Source: Flavobacterium denitrificans DSM 15936 (GTDB taxonomy: Bacteria > Bacteroidota > Bacteroidia > Flavobacteriales > Flavobacteriaceae). From it: a stretch of 64,000 nucleotides of DNA. The position numbers and the translations under genes are program-made. Where the stretch lies: positions 248,001 through 312,000 of the forward strand of contig NZ_KE384377.1 in NCBI RefSeq assembly GCF_000425445.1, written 5' to 3'. Each line of letters opens with the position of its first letter. The first letter of the stretch is position 1. Under the pieces are notes generated by a model. That model saw only the letters and a program-made list of their open reading frames with translations. It was not told the DNA's origin and made no database searches. This document shows, one piece after another, positions 17,267-28,800 of this stretch.

Positions 17267-18736
17267 ATGGGTATTGTCTTAAACCAATCTTTTAAAAATA
17301 CAATTATAACCTATATTGGTTTCGCAATTGGAGCCATTAACACACTTTACTTGTATCCAGTTTTTTTGGGTGCAACTTATTATGCATTAACAAATTATAT
17401 TACATCGGCCGCAAATGTTATTATGCCTTTGTTTGCTATTGGAATGCAGAATACGTTGGTCAAGTTTTATTCGCAGTATGATACAGAAGAAAAACGTGAA
17501 CAATTTTTATCCTTTACTGCTTTATTCCCTATTTTGATGTGTATTCCATTGGGAATTATCGGAATCTTCTTCTTTGATGATATCACCGCTTTTGTTTCCA
17601 AAGAAAATCCTGTGGTAAAAGAATTTATGTATTTAATTCCGTTTATAGGGATTTGTATGGCCTATTTTGAGATTTTCTATGCTTGGGCGAGAGTTCATAT
17701 GCATTCTGTTTTTGGTAATTTTATTAAAGAAGTTGGTTTGAGGTTGCTTTCGACAGTTGCATTGATTGGTTTGTATTTTAAATGGATTTCACTTGTTGGA
17801 TTTGTGTATATAACAGCTGGAATCTACTTTTTTGCATTTTTGATCACGATGTTTTATGCGTTTTATATCAAAAGACCAAATTTCCAAATTACGATTCCAG
17901 AAAACGTAAAAGCGGTTATGGAATATACATTTTACATTATCTTGTCAGGAAGCGTTGCCAATTTGCTTTTAGATGGAGACAAGCTGATGCTGAATCAGTA
18001 CATGAAAATTGAGAATATCGCTTATTATTCTGTTGCGACATATATTGCTTTGGTAATTTCGGTTCCGAGCCGTGCTATGCATCAAATTGTATATCCAATT
18101 ACTGCAAAATTGATGCACGAAAACAAGCACGACGAATTAAATTCCCTTTATAAAAAAACCTCTATCAACTTGCAAATGGTAGGCGGATTTGTAATGTTGT
18201 GCATATTTGTAAATATACACCAGCTTTACGAATTGGTTCCCAAAGAGTATAGTGGCGGAATCTCGGTAGTATTCATGATTGGATTATCAAAATATTTTGA
18301 CTTGATTTTAGGTAACAATAATGCGATTATTTTTAATACTAAATATTACCGAATGGTATTGTATTTAGGTTTGATGCTTGTCGTTTTGACTGTAATCTTA
18401 AATATGATTTTTATTCCGATTTTTGGAATTTTCGGATCTGCTTTTGCTACTTTATTGTCTATCACACTATATAGCTTGGCAAAATTGCTTTTTGTTGTTA
18501 AAAAGCTTCATTTGTATCCTTTTACAAAAGAAACCATCTATTCGGCGTTATTGACATTTGCTTTATTCTTGTTATTTTATTTTTGGGAATTTCCATTTTT
18601 TCAGTTAATCAGTATTGCTTTAAAATCAATTTTAGTAACTATTTTGTATGTGTATCTGAATTACAAATTCAATATTTCCCCTGAAATCAATAAGGTAATT
18701 GATTCTATTTTCAAAAAAATAGGAATCAAAATTTAA
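17267..18736 (+). CDS. Oligosaccharide flippase (Wzx-like, MOP superfamily)
   Basis: The 489-residue inner-membrane protein has twelve to fourteen hydrophobic helices with the layout of polysaccharide biosynthesis (Wzx/RfbX-type) flippases, which move undecaprenyl-linked glycans to the outer leaflet. The first helix begins right after QSFKNTIITYIGF, a usual N-terminus in this family. It is downstream of a GT4 gene and YfhO, fitting one glycan pathway. A weak CAGTA/TACTG hairpin with a T-run follows near 18770-18798 and may be its terminator. Confidence 0.85.
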   Translation: MGIVLNQSFKNTIITYIGFAIGAINTLYLYPVFLGATYYALTNYITSAANVIMPLFAIGMQNTLVKFYSQYDTEEKREQFLSFTALFPILMCIPLGIIGIFFFDDITAFVSKENPVVKEFMYLIPFIGICMAYFEIFYAWARVHMHSVFGNFIKEVGLRLLSTVALIGLYFKWISLVGFVYITAGIYFFAFLITMFYAFYIKRPNFQITIPENVKAVMEYTFYIILSGSVANLLLDGDKLMLNQYMKIENIAYYSVATYIALVISVPSRAMHQIVYPITAKLMHENKHDELNSLYKKTSINLQMVGGFVMLCIFVNIHQLYELVPKEYSGGISVVFMIGLSKYFDLILGNNNAIIFNTKYYRMVLYLGLMLVVLTVILNMIFIPIFGIFGSAFATLLSITLYSLAKLLFVVKKLHLYPFTKETIYSALLTFALFLLFYFWEFPFFQLISIALKSILVTILYVYLNYKFNISPEINKVIDSIFKKIGIKI

Positions 18737-19130
18737 TTTTCAAATAAAGACATCCTATGCCCCTTTAGCCAGTATAATTAATAATTACTGACTTTTTTAT
18801 CCATATCTGTTGTATTTGATTTTAAGAAATTGAGATAACATAAAAAAAATGAAAATTTTAAAGTGCTTTAATATTTGAAATATATTAGTTAAGATATTGA
18901 TAGTTAGTGGTTAACTTTTAAATTTTAACAGTGTTTTACTTTGCAGTTAATTTTATTAAAACTAACTTTAGCTAAGAATTCAGCAATACTTTGTTAAGAT
19001 TGACGAAAGATATCAGTCATAAAACAATAAAATTCAGTGTTGCGATGTTCTATTGAGATTGAAATGCTTTTCAGGTACTGAAAAGTGTTAAGTAGTTGTA
19101 TTAGTATAAATTAATATTTCAAATTAATTA
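18737..19130. other. Intergenic region, 394 bp
   Basis: AT-rich DNA with no convincing reading frame. It contains a weak terminator-like hairpin (about 18770-18798) and otherwise no clear repeat; the promoter of the small gene at 19131 must lie here, but I see no exact TAnnTTTG box. Confidence 0.5.
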
Positions 19131-19436
19131 ATGATTATGAAAGGCAATCCACTTAGTCAAGAACAAAGTTTACAAGTATTTTCCAACATGATCTCAAACA
19201 AAGTTCATAATGGATTTACTCTAGAAGAGAGAAATGATGAATTGCTTTTTGCAGTACTTTCAAAAGGCGGAAAAGCAGTAAATCATGGTTTGAATTTTAT
19301 TATTTTTTGCTTGACTTTAGGATTGTGGTCGTTTGCATGGCTATATCTTACTTTAGAAGCTTCAAAGCAGAAAAAAATATTAGTTGCCATCGATGAAGAT
19401 GGTGTTCCTTTTGAAGAAAGATGTTTAGTCGCTTAG
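19131..19436 (+). CDS. Small membrane protein of unknown function
   Basis: The 101-residue protein has a polar first half, a hydrophobic stretch at about 56-78 (FIIFCLTLGLWSFAWLYL) and an acidic tail (VAIDEDGVPFEERCLVA). I do not recognise the family. ATG codons occur at 19131 and 19137; either could be used. A terminator shared with the convergent uvrA gene follows. Confidence 0.65.
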   Translation: MIMKGNPLSQEQSLQVFSNMISNKVHNGFTLEERNDELLFAVLSKGGKAVNHGLNFIIFCLTLGLWSFAWLYLTLEASKQKKILVAIDEDGVPFEERCLVA

Positions 19437-19487
19437 TTGTGCTATAGGCTTTATGCCATAAGTTATAAGCAGAAGTAACTTAAAAAA

Positions 19488-19516
19488 AAACAGCCATTAA
19501 AATGGCTGTTTTTTTA
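19488..19516. terminator. Bidirectional terminator before the end of uvrA
   Basis: AAACAGCCATT pairs with AATGGCTGTTT around a 3-bp loop, with long A- and T-tracts on either side, so it can stop transcripts from both directions. Confidence 0.9.
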
Positions 19517-19588
19517 TACCTAAATACGAAAACTAAAAAAACTTAGTCCGATCTATCGGGATGGTAGCTTAGTGTCTCATAAGCTCTT

Positions 19589-22384
19589 TTAAAGCTTGTC
19601 TTTTAAATAAATTCCTGTTACCGATTTTTTTACTTTTGCAATATCTTCCGGAGTTCCAGTTGCTAATAAATGACCTCCATTTTCACCACCTTCAGGGCCG
19701 AGATCAATAATCCAGTCGGCGCATTTGATTAGGTCTAGATTATGCTCAATCACAATTATAGAATGTCCTTTTTCTATCAAAGCATCAAACGAAGCTAATA
19801 ATTTTTTGATATCATGAAAATGAAGTCCAGTTGTTGGCTCATCAAATACAAATAAAGCTTTGTCTTTTGTCGCACCTTTTACCAAAAACGAAGCGAGTTT
19901 GATGCGTTGTGCCTCACCACCAGAAAGAGTAGAAGAAGATTGCCCCAATTGAACATATCCTAAACCAACATCCTGTAGAGGTTGCAATTTTTGAGTGATT
20001 TTAGGTTGTTTGTTTTTTTCAAAAAATGCAATGGCATCATCAATAGTCATGGTCAGAATATCGTTGATGTTTTGATTGTCAAAAGTAACTTCCAAAATCT
20101 CCTTTTTGAATCTTTTTCCGCCACAAGTTTCGCATGGTAAAGAAACATCGGCCATGAAGACCATTTCAACGTTTATCGAGCCTTCTCCTTTGCAAGTTTC
20201 ACAACGGCCTCCGTCAACATTAAAAGAGAAATGTTTGGCCTGATAGCCTCTTATTTTCGATAGTTTTTCTTTTGCATACAAATCGCGAATGTCATCATAC
20301 GCTTTAATGTAAGTTACAGGATTTGATCGTGAACTTCTTCCAATCGGATTTTGATCGACGTATTCAATATGTTTGATTTGAGAGAAAGAGCCTTTTATTT
20401 CACTGAATTGACCCGCTTTTTCAGAAGCGCTTTCAAGTTTTTTCTGCATGGCAGGAAATAAGATTTTCTTGATCAAAGTACTTTTTCCACTTCCAGAAAC
20501 TCCTGTAACAACAGTTAAAACATCCAGTGGGAAAGTAACATCAATATTCTTCAGATTGTTTTCTCTAGCGCCAATTATATCAATATGATTTTTGAATTTT
20601 CGTCTTCTTTTTGGAACCGAAATTTCTAGATCACCGTTTAAATATTTTGAAGTAAGCGAATCTGATTTAAGGATTTCAGGATAAGTGCCTTGAGCTACCA
20701 GTTTTCCTCCAAAAGTTCCCGCTTCGGGACCAATATCAATAATCATATCGGCCGCTTTCATGATATCTTCATCATGTTCAACAACTATTACGGTGTTTCC
20801 TAAATCACGTAGCGAAAGCAAAACTTTAATCAGTCGCTCAGAATCTTTTGGATGAAGGCCTATACTTGGTTCATCTAAAATATACATAGAACCAACCAAG
20901 CTGCTTCCTAACGAAGTTGCAAGATTAATACGTTGCGATTCTCCACCGGAAAGTGTAGACGAATTTCGGTTTAGAGTCAAATAATCCAAACCAACTTCTG
21001 TCAAAAATGACAAACGATTGTTGATTTCGACCATCAAACGTTTTGCTATTTGCGCTTCATAGACGTTTAAATCAATATTTTTGAAAAAAGTAACCAAATG
21101 TCTAATCGGTAGATCGACTAATTCAGAAACTGTTTTGCCATTGATTTTTACATATGAAGCTTCTTCGCGAAGACGTTTTCCGCGACAGGCGTGGCATTTT
21201 GTTTTTCCGCGGTAACGTGACAACATTACGCGATTTTGTATCTTATAATTCTTTTCTTCCAATTCTCGGAAGAAATCATTTAATCCTTGAAAATACTGAT
21301 TTCCTTTCCAAATCAAATCTTTTTGCTCTTCAGTTAATTGGAAATAAGGCTTATGAATTGGAAAATCAAACTTGTACGCATGTTTTACAAATTCATCTTT
21401 ATACCAACTCATACTTTCGCCGCGCCATGGATAAATTGCGCTTTCAAAAACAGATAGAGAAGTATTTGGAACTACTAAATCGGCATCAATTCCTATTATA
21501 TTTCCGTAACCTTCACAAACCGGACAAGCGCCGTATGGGTTGTTAAAACTGAATAAATGAACATTTGGCTCTAAGAAAGTAATGCCATCTAATTCAAAAT
21601 TATTTGAATATGAAAAACGTTTTTCTGTACCTAATTCCTGTAGAAAACAAATTCCTTTTCCTTCAAAAAAAGCAGTTTGTACCGCATCTGCAAGTCGATT
21701 GTAGAATTCTTCTTCCTCTTTGACAACAATCCTGTCAATAATCAACAAAATATCTTTATTGTCCAGTGAATGCATTTCAGAAGCTGTAAAATCATCCAGA
21801 CGAACCATTTCGTTGTCAACTAGAATACGCGCAAAACCTTGTTGTAAAAGTACTTTAAGTTTGTCTTCAAGCTGTCGCCCTTCTTCTAAATGAATGGGAG
21901 CCAATAAAAGCCATTTACTGTCGATTTCTAGTGTTTTTACATCAGAAATAACATCAGTTACGGTGTTTTTTTTGACTTCTTGTCCTGAAACTGGAGAAAA
22001 AGTACGGCCAATTCTGGCATATAAAAGTTTGATATAATCGTAGATTTCTGTAGATGTTCCAACAGTAGAGCGGGCGTTGGTGGTGTTTACCTTTTGCTCA
22101 ATTGCAATCGCCGGCGCTATACCTTTAATATATTCAACTTTTGGTTTATCCAAACGTCCCAAAAATTGACGTGCGTATGACGATAAACTTTCGACATAAC
22201 GACGCTGCCCTTCAGCATATAAAGTGTCAAATGCCAAACTGGATTTGCCTGATCCTGAAAGCCCTGTAATCACCACAAGTTTGTTTCGCGGAATCGCAAC
22301 ATCTACATTTTTTAAATTATGTACTTGTGCACCTTTTATGATGATATTTTGCTTTGGGTCGAGTGTAGAAAGATCAATTTGCAT
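19589..22384 (-). CDS. uvrA: UvrABC excinuclease subunit A
   Basis: This 931-residue ATPase recognises damaged DNA and loads UvrB in nucleotide excision repair. It has two ABC modules: Walker [10 protein letters not shown] near residue 33 and GVSGSGKST in the second half; ABC signatures LSGGESQR and LSGGEAQR; and zinc-finger cysteine pairs (CPVCEGYG with CHACRGKR, and CETCKGEG with CETCGGKR). [12 protein letters not shown] near the N-terminus is diagnostic. A TTG four codons upstream (22396) is open, but the ATG at 22384 fits the family start. Length matches the usual 930-950. It appears to be monocistronic. Confidence 0.98.
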   Translation of the reverse strand: MQIDLSTLDPKQNIIIKGAQVHNLKNVDVAIPRNKLVVITGLSGSGKSSLAFDTLYAEGQRRYVESLSSYARQFLGRLDKPKVEYIKGIAPAIAIEQKVNTTNARSTVGTSTEIYDYIKLLYARIGRTFSPVSGQEVKKNTVTDVISDVKTLEIDSKWLLLAPIHLEEGRQLEDKLKVLLQQGFARILVDNEMVRLDDFTASEMHSLDNKDILLIIDRIVVKEEEEFYNRLADAVQTAFFEGKGICFLQELGTEKRFSYSNNFELDGITFLEPNVHLFSFNNPYGACPVCEGYGNIIGIDADLVVPNTSLSVFESAIYPWRGESMSWYKDEFVKHAYKFDFPIHKPYFQLTEEQKDLIWKGNQYFQGLNDFFRELEEKNYKIQNRVMLSRYRGKTKCHACRGKRLREEASYVKINGKTVSELVDLPIRHLVTFFKNIDLNVYEAQIAKRLMVEINNRLSFLTEVGLDYLTLNRNSSTLSGGESQRINLATSLGSSLVGSMYILDEPSIGLHPKDSERLIKVLLSLRDLGNTVIVVEHDEDIMKAADMIIDIGPEAGTFGGKLVAQGTYPEILKSDSLTSKYLNGDLEISVPKRRRKFKNHIDIIGARENNLKNIDVTFPLDVLTVVTGVSGSGKSTLIKKILFPAMQKKLESASEKAGQFSEIKGSFSQIKHIEYVDQNPIGRSSRSNPVTYIKAYDDIRDLYAKEKLSKIRGYQAKHFSFNVDGGRCETCKGEGSINVEMVFMADVSLPCETCGGKRFKKEILEVTFDNQNINDILTMTIDDAIAFFEKNKQPKITQKLQPLQDVGLGYVQLGQSSSTLSGGEAQRIKLASFLVKGATKDKALFVFDEPTTGLHFHDIKKLLASFDALIEKGHSIIVIEHNLDLIKCADWIIDLGPEGGENGGHLLATGTPEDIAKVKKSVTGIYLKDKL

Positions 22385-22521
22385 AAAAAAAGTCAATTTT
22401 TACAAAAGTAATCAATTCTTTGGAGAGTTTTGTTAAGGTTATTGTTCCAAATCTTAACAGAATTACCATATTAGATCTTGGAAATTAGATATTGAAATAA
22501 TGGCGCAAATTGATCATGATT

Positions 22522-22735
22522 CGTTTCCCGTGGTTGAAACCACGGGCTATATTTGAATATATTTGAGAAATGCTTTGAAAACATAGCCTGCGGTTTCAAC
22601 CGCAGGGACACCGTGGATGATTACAACGCGTTTCCCGTAATTGAAACCACGGTCTATATTTGAATATGATTAGGAAAAGTTTGGAAAACATAGCCTGCGG
22701 TTTTAACTGTAGGAACGCAATATATGATTGTAATT
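22522..22735. repeat. Two tandem copies of a 107-bp repeat with internal hairpins
   Basis: Two units start with CGTTTCCCGT at 22522 and 22629, a period of 107 bp, and diverge by scattered substitutions. Each has a first hairpin (in copy 1, CCCGTGG...CCACGGG) and a second one (GCCTGCGG...CCGCAGG). Copy 2 has lost part of both dyads. The element fills the divergent gap between uvrA and the polysaccharide-locus regulator. Confidence 0.85.
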
Positions 22736-22812
22736 TTGAAAAAAGCATTGTTTCAATAGTAAAATATCCTATTTTAGAACTGTTTTTATAATAAATTAAT
22801 ACTTTACTGGAA

Positions 22813-25608
22813 TTGAAGACAAAACTTTCTGCCCTTTTTCTTTTAATGAGTTTATTCTCGTTTGCACAAGAGTTTCCTCCAATTGTAAAATATTCGGCTT
22901 CAGTTTATGGCGCTGGAAATCAAAGTTGGATGATTTCGCAAGATGATGAGAACTATTTGTATTTTGCAAATAATGACGGACTTTTGGAATATAATGGTAC
23001 AAATTGGCAATTGTATCCGGCGCCAAACGAAACGATTCTACGTTCTGTAAAAGTGATTGGAAATAAGATTTATACTGGAACATATATGAATTTTGGCTAT
23101 TGGACTAGAAAATCGGATGGGAAGCTAAAATATACTTCATTAAGTGACAAGATAAAAGGAAAGATTCTCGACGATGAGCAATTTTGGAACATATTAAAGT
23201 ATGATCAATGGATTTTGTTTCAGTCGTTAAACCGCATTTATATTTACGATACAAAGACGGGACAATTCAAAATAATCGCTCCGAAAAATGGTGTTGTAAA
23301 ATCATTTGCTCCAAAAAATGCAATTTATTTTCAGACTTCGAAGGAAGGCCTTTTTGAAATTGAAAGTGGCAAAGCCAAATTGGTTTCAGACCATCCAATT
23401 CTTAAAAAATTTACAATTGCCAATATTTTTACAACCGATGAAGGACTGTTGCTTCAAACACAGCTCGACGGAATGTATAAACTTGTTGGGAATACTTTAA
23501 CGCGTTTTGTTACCGATGTTGATTCAGAATTAAAATCGAGTTTTGTTTACAGCAGTCAGCGTCTTCAAGATGGAAGTTTTGCTTTAGGAACGGTTTCAAA
23601 TGGAATTTTTATTTTGTCAGATAAAGGAAAATTAAAATATCATCTTTCGCAAAGCAAAGGTTTGAGCAATAATACGGCTTTGTCGCTTTTTGAAGATAAA
23701 GATCAAAATTTATGGGCTGGACTTGACAACGGAATTAATTGTATCAATATGCAGTCACCCGTTCATAGTTTCACAGATGATTCGGGGGTTTTGGGAACCG
23801 TTTACGCGTCAGCGGTTTATAAGGGTATTTTATACATTGGGACAAATCAAGGGCTTTTTTGCAGAGCGCTTCAAAGCAACAGTGATTTTAAATTCATAAA
23901 TGGAACAAAAGGGCAGGTTTGGTCACTTTTTGTATATGAGGACACGTTATTTTGCGGACATGATTCAGGAACTTTTGTAGTGACAAATGATACGGCTAGA
24001 AGTATTTTTTCGGCTTCCGGAACTTGGAAGTTTGAGCCTTCTCCAAATAATAAAAATTTATTGCTCCAAGGAAATTATTACGGAATTTCGGTTTTAGAGA
24101 AAATCAATAATCAGTGGGTATTTCGAAATAAAATTCAAGGATTCGATTATTCTTCGCGCTATTTTGAAATTGCAAACCGTTCAGAAATTTATATAAGCCA
24201 CGAATACAAAGGGATTTTCAGATTAAACCTGGACAATTCATTACAAAAAACGGATGGTTTTTACACCTATAAATCACCTAAAAATGGTACGCGTGCAAGT
24301 TTGACCAAATTCAATAGTGCAATTTATTACGCTTACAAAGACGGAATTTTCAAGTTGAATTCTAAAACGAAACAATTTGAAAAAGACGCTCTTTTGAGTT
24401 CAATTTTTGAAAAAGACGAATATACTTCAGGCAAATTAATTACAGATAAATCGAATAAAATTTGGCTTTTCTCTAAAAATTATATCCATTATTTCTCGGC
24501 GAGCAAACTCAGCAATCAGTTAAAACAAAACGTAATCCCAATTCCGGCATCTTTGACCAATTCAATGCTTGGATATGAAAATATTACTCAAATTTCTAAA
24601 GCAACTTATTTAATAGGTACAACAGATGGTTATTATACCTTAAATATTGATGATCTGGTTTTTAAGAATTATAAAGTTTACATCACGGATATTGCCATAA
24701 ATAAGCAAAATGAAGTTTTGAAAGATGTTGCCATTGAAGAAGAAGGAAGTTTTCATTCGAATGACAATAATATCACATTAAATTATACGGTTCCGGAATA
24801 CAATAAATACATCAATACAGAATATCAATATTTATTGGAAGGTTTTCAGAATGAATGGAGCGAGTGGAGTACAAAAGCGACGGTGAATTTCAAAAATCTG
24901 TCTCCAGGAAAATATACGTTTAAGGTTAGAGCAAAGTACGCCAATACCATTCTTGAAAATACTGCAGTATATACTTTTGTAGTTTTGAAACCTTGGTATT
25001 TAACCAATCTAGCTGTTTTTATTTATTTTCTTCTGATGTTGGCAATCGCTTATTTTATTAATAAAGCGTACCGAAATTATTATCAGAAGCAAAAAGAAAA
25101 ATTAATTGAAGAAAATAATCTTTTGCTGGAAATAAAAGAATTGGAAAATGAACAGCAATTGATGAAGCTCAGAAACGAACAGCTTTCACAAGATGTTGAT
25201 ATGAAGAGCAGAGAATTGGCAGTTTCTACAATGAGCTTGAACAGCAAAAATGAATTGCTTGCTTTTATTAAAGAAGATTTGCAAAAAACGGGTGAAGGCA
25301 AAAACATCAAATCGGTTATTAGTACGATTAACAAAAATATTACCGAAGAAGATTCTTGGAATGTTTTCAAAGAAGCTTTTGATAACGCCGACAAAGATTT
25401 CTTAAAACGTATCAAACAACTTCATCCTTTATTGACTCCAAATGATCTTCGTTTGTGTGCTTATCTTCGATTAAATCTTTCTTCAAAAGAGATTGCGCCA
25501 TTGTTTAATATTTCGGTTCGAAGTGTTGAAATTAAAAGATACCGTTTGCGCAAAAAAATGGATTTACAGCACGAAAACGGTTTAGTTGAATATATTTTGG
25601 CTGTATAG
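22813..25608 (+). CDS. Membrane-spanning propeller/Y_Y_Y sensor with cytoplasmic helix-turn-helix
   Basis: This 931-residue protein has a signal peptide (to about residue 19), a large periplasmic region of two-component-type beta-propeller repeats, and a Y_Y_Y-type domain around 650-725 (LEGFQNEWSEWS, LSPGKYTFKVRA). A single transmembrane helix at about 730-752 leads to a coiled coil at about 752-800 and a LuxR-like helix-turn-helix at about 877-920 (LSSKEIAPLFNISVRSVEIKRYRLR). No histidine kinase domain lies between sensor and DNA-binding region, so it would act as a one-component membrane regulator. It begins with TTG, the only codon that includes the signal peptide, and directly precedes the SusC gene it probably controls. 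Confidence 0.85.
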   Translation: MKTKLSALFLLMSLFSFAQEFPPIVKYSASVYGAGNQSWMISQDDENYLYFANNDGLLEYNGTNWQLYPAPNETILRSVKVIGNKIYTGTYMNFGYWTRKSDGKLKYTSLSDKIKGKILDDEQFWNILKYDQWILFQSLNRIYIYDTKTGQFKIIAPKNGVVKSFAPKNAIYFQTSKEGLFEIESGKAKLVSDHPILKKFTIANIFTTDEGLLLQTQLDGMYKLVGNTLTRFVTDVDSELKSSFVYSSQRLQDGSFALGTVSNGIFILSDKGKLKYHLSQSKGLSNNTALSLFEDKDQNLWAGLDNGINCINMQSPVHSFTDDSGVLGTVYASAVYKGILYIGTNQGLFCRALQSNSDFKFINGTKGQVWSLFVYEDTLFCGHDSGTFVVTNDTARSIFSASGTWKFEPSPNNKNLLLQGNYYGISVLEKINNQWVFRNKIQGFDYSSRYFEIANRSEIYISHEYKGIFRLNLDNSLQKTDGFYTYKSPKNGTRASLTKFNSAIYYAYKDGIFKLNSKTKQFEKDALLSSIFEKDEYTSGKLITDKSNKIWLFSKNYIHYFSASKLSNQLKQNVIPIPASLTNSMLGYENITQISKATYLIGTTDGYYTLNIDDLVFKNYKVYITDIAINKQNEVLKDVAIEEEGSFHSNDNNITLNYTVPEYNKYINTEYQYLLEGFQNEWSEWSTKATVNFKNLSPGKYTFKVRAKYANTILENTAVYTFVVLKPWYLTNLAVFIYFLLMLAIAYFINKAYRNYYQKQKEKLIEENNLLLEIKELENEQQLMKLRNEQLSQDVDMKSRELAVSTMSLNSKNELLAFIKEDLQKTGEGKNIKSVISTINKNITEEDSWNVFKEAFDNADKDFLKRIKQLHPLLTPNDLRLCAYLRLNLSSKEIAPLFNISVRSVEIKRYRLRKKMDLQHENGLVEYILAV

Positions 25609-25849
25609 TAAAATAAAAATCGGCTCAAAAAAACTATACATTACCACAACATTATGATTTTGTTGGGTTTTTGTAAGGCAAATGTTAAAGAAATTAACAT
25701 TCGTAATTATTAGCTTTTTCGAGTTCTATTTTACGATATCCTAAAATTACTAACAGTTTTTTTATGATGTATGTTTTTTGTTGAGGTTAAATTTATCGGA
25801 TTCCTAATTGGAACGAATAAATTTATCTTTCAATAAAAACTAACTAATT

Positions 25850-28800
25850 ATGAAATCGAAATTGTTACTAATTGTACTATCGTTGTGCACATCATTTGCC
25901 TTTGCGCAATCAATTGATGTAAGCGGGACGGTAGTAGATGGGTCAGGATTATCATTGCCTGGCGTGAATGTAAAAGTTAAAAGTTCGTCGCAAAGTACAA
26001 CCACAGACTTTGACGGATCTTTTAAGTTAACCGGAGTTCCAAAAGGAACTTCAATTATCTTTAGTTATATAGGTTACAGAACGCAAGAAATTGCAGTAAC
26101 TGGAACCAAAATGACTGTAAAAATGGCCGATGACGCAAAATCACTCGAAGAAGTTGTGGTTATTGGTTACGGTACTCAGAAAAAAAGAGAAATTACCGGA
26201 GCAGTATCTGTCGTTGACAGCAAAACATTGGACATCTTGAAACCAGCAAGAATTGAACAAGCTTTGCAAGGAACAGTTTCTGGGGTTAATGTAACCACAC
26301 AGTCGGGAGCGCCGGGAGCAGGATTGGATATTCGTATTCGTGGTATCGCTACAAACGGACAAAATTCGCCAACAACAATCATTGACGGCTATGTGGGTGA
26401 TTTTAGTTTGTTGAATCCAAATGACATTGAAACGATTACAGTTTTAAAAGATGCTCAAGCCGCTATTTATGGAACAATTGGAGCAAACGGAATTATTTTG
26501 GTGACAACCAAAATGGGAAAAAAGAATTCTAAAACTAAAGTTTCTTTCAATAGTTATGGAGGATTTCAGGAAACCTCTCGAAAACTTCCAACTTTAAACG
26601 CAACAGAATATGCGCTTTTATTAAATGAAAGTTATGCAAATGGAGGAAGAACAATTCCTTATCCAAATGTGAGCGGACTAGGAAAAGGTACAAACTGGCA
26701 AGATGAAGTTTTCCAGATGGCACCTATTATTAATAATGATTTGACTATTTCTGGAGGTTCAGATAATATTACATACTCTGTCAGTGGATCGCATTTGGAT
26801 CAAGAAGGTATTGTTGGAGGCGACAAATCAGGTTATTTAAGAAATACGGCAAGACTTGGTTTAAGCGCTGATCTTAGCAGTAAGATTAAAATGAGAACCA
26901 ATGTGATTTATACCTATTTTACTAGAAAAACATTAAATGAAAATGGTCTTGGATCTGTATTGTTTAATGCATTGAATGTTCCAGCAACATTAAGTCCTTA
27001 TAATGCAGATGGCAGCTTTACGCTAGTGCCAAATACAACAGGATTAGGAAATGAAATTATCAATCCGCTGGCACAAATCGAAAATTCTTATAATAAATAT
27101 AATTATAAAAAACTGAACGGAAACTTTGCTTTGGATTATAAAATTTTCAAAGGATTTACTTTGTCAAGTGCAATTGGTTTTAATACTTCAAACAGTGAAG
27201 GAAAAGATTTCGCAAAACAAATTAGTTACGGCGGAAAAGTTTTTGATGTTCAAAGAAGTTCAGTAACGCAAAGGGCTGTAAATGATAATAATTATTCATT
27301 TGACCTTTTTGGAACTTATACAACAAAAATTGCCGATGCACATAATATTACAGGAACTGTAGGTACAACAATTTTTAAGGAATGGGGTAACGGACTTACA
27401 GCAACGGGTTATGATGTTCCAAATAATTCTTGGCAGTTTGCCGATATTTCTTTGACAAAAGGAATTTCAGAAACATTGACAAACAGTTCTTATAATTATG
27501 ATCAAAGAAGATTGTCTTATTATGCAAGACTTCAATATGACTATAAAGAGAAATATTTGCTTTCTGGAATGGCACGTCGAGATTATTCTACCAAATTTGG
27601 GCCAGGAAATAAGATTGGACATTTCTATTCTGTTACGGGTGGATGGATTATTTCGAAAGAAGATTTTTTTGGAGAATCTAAGTTTATCAATTTCTTAAAA
27701 CTGAGAGGTAGTTACGGAACGTTAGGAAATGACCAAATTCCGAACTATGGTTATTTAGGACTTTTAAACGGTGAAGCCACATATGTTTTTGATGGTACAA
27801 TCGTAAACGGAAGCGCTACAGGACAGGTTCCGAATCCAAATTTAAAATGGGAGGAAGCACAAAAATTCGATGTTGGTTTGGATATGAAAATCTTAAACGA
27901 CAAAGTTTACATCGTTGCAGATTATTTTAGTGATATCAGAAAAGATCTTTTAGTGCCAAATATTCCAGTTTCTGGAATCAACGGAACAGGTGCTCCAGGA
28001 GCTAGCGCACCAACTTTAAACGCTGGATCTGTTAAAAATTCAGGTTTTGAACTCGCAATTGATTATAAAGATAAATTCTCAGATAATTTTAATTTCAGCG
28101 TAGGTTATAATGTTACAATCCTAAAAAATGTTGTACAAGAAGTAAATAACGGTACAGGATTTATTGAAGGAGGCGCTTTTGGTGTTGGTCAGCCTGCACC
28201 TTCACGCATGGAAGTTGGAAAACCAATGGGATATTTCTACGGATATAAAACCGACGGAATTTTCCAAAATCAAGCAGAAATCGATGCTCATCCATCACAA
28301 ATTGCTTTAGGAGCAAATGCAGTTCCTGGTGATCTTCGTTTTGTTGACGTAAATGGCGATGGCAAAATCGATACAAATGACAAAACAAATATTGGCGATC
28401 CAATTGCAGATGCTACAATGGGTTTCAATATTCAAATGAATTATAAAAATGTAGATTTTGCAATGTACACTTTTGCTTCTGTAGGGAATGACATGGTTCG
28501 TAATTACGAAAGAACACTTTCTGATGCTAATCGTTTGAATTATGTTTTAGACAGATGGACAGGCGAGGGATCAACAAATTCAACGCCTAGAGTAACAACG
28601 GGAGCAACAGCAAACAATGTCTTTTCTGATTATTTTGTAGAAGATGCTTCTTACTTCAGAATCCAAAATATTCAATTAGGATATTCTCTAAGTCCAAATG
28701 TGGCTCAAAAAGCAGGGCTTACAAAATTAAGACTTTACGTTGGGGTAAATAATTTATACACATTTACAAAGTATAAAGGTTTTGATCCGGGCGCTTCATT

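Noticed and set aside
21154..21546. 130-codon frame opposite uvrA
   Set aside because: It is fully inside uvrA on the other strand, with no recognisable protein features.
22499..22555. 18-codon ATG frame running into the 107-bp repeat
   Set aside because: It is made mostly of repeat sequence and ends within it.
22522..22735. Possible CRISPR array
   Set aside because: Only two units, with internal hairpins and the whole unit conserved; there is no repeat-spacer alternation and no cas gene.
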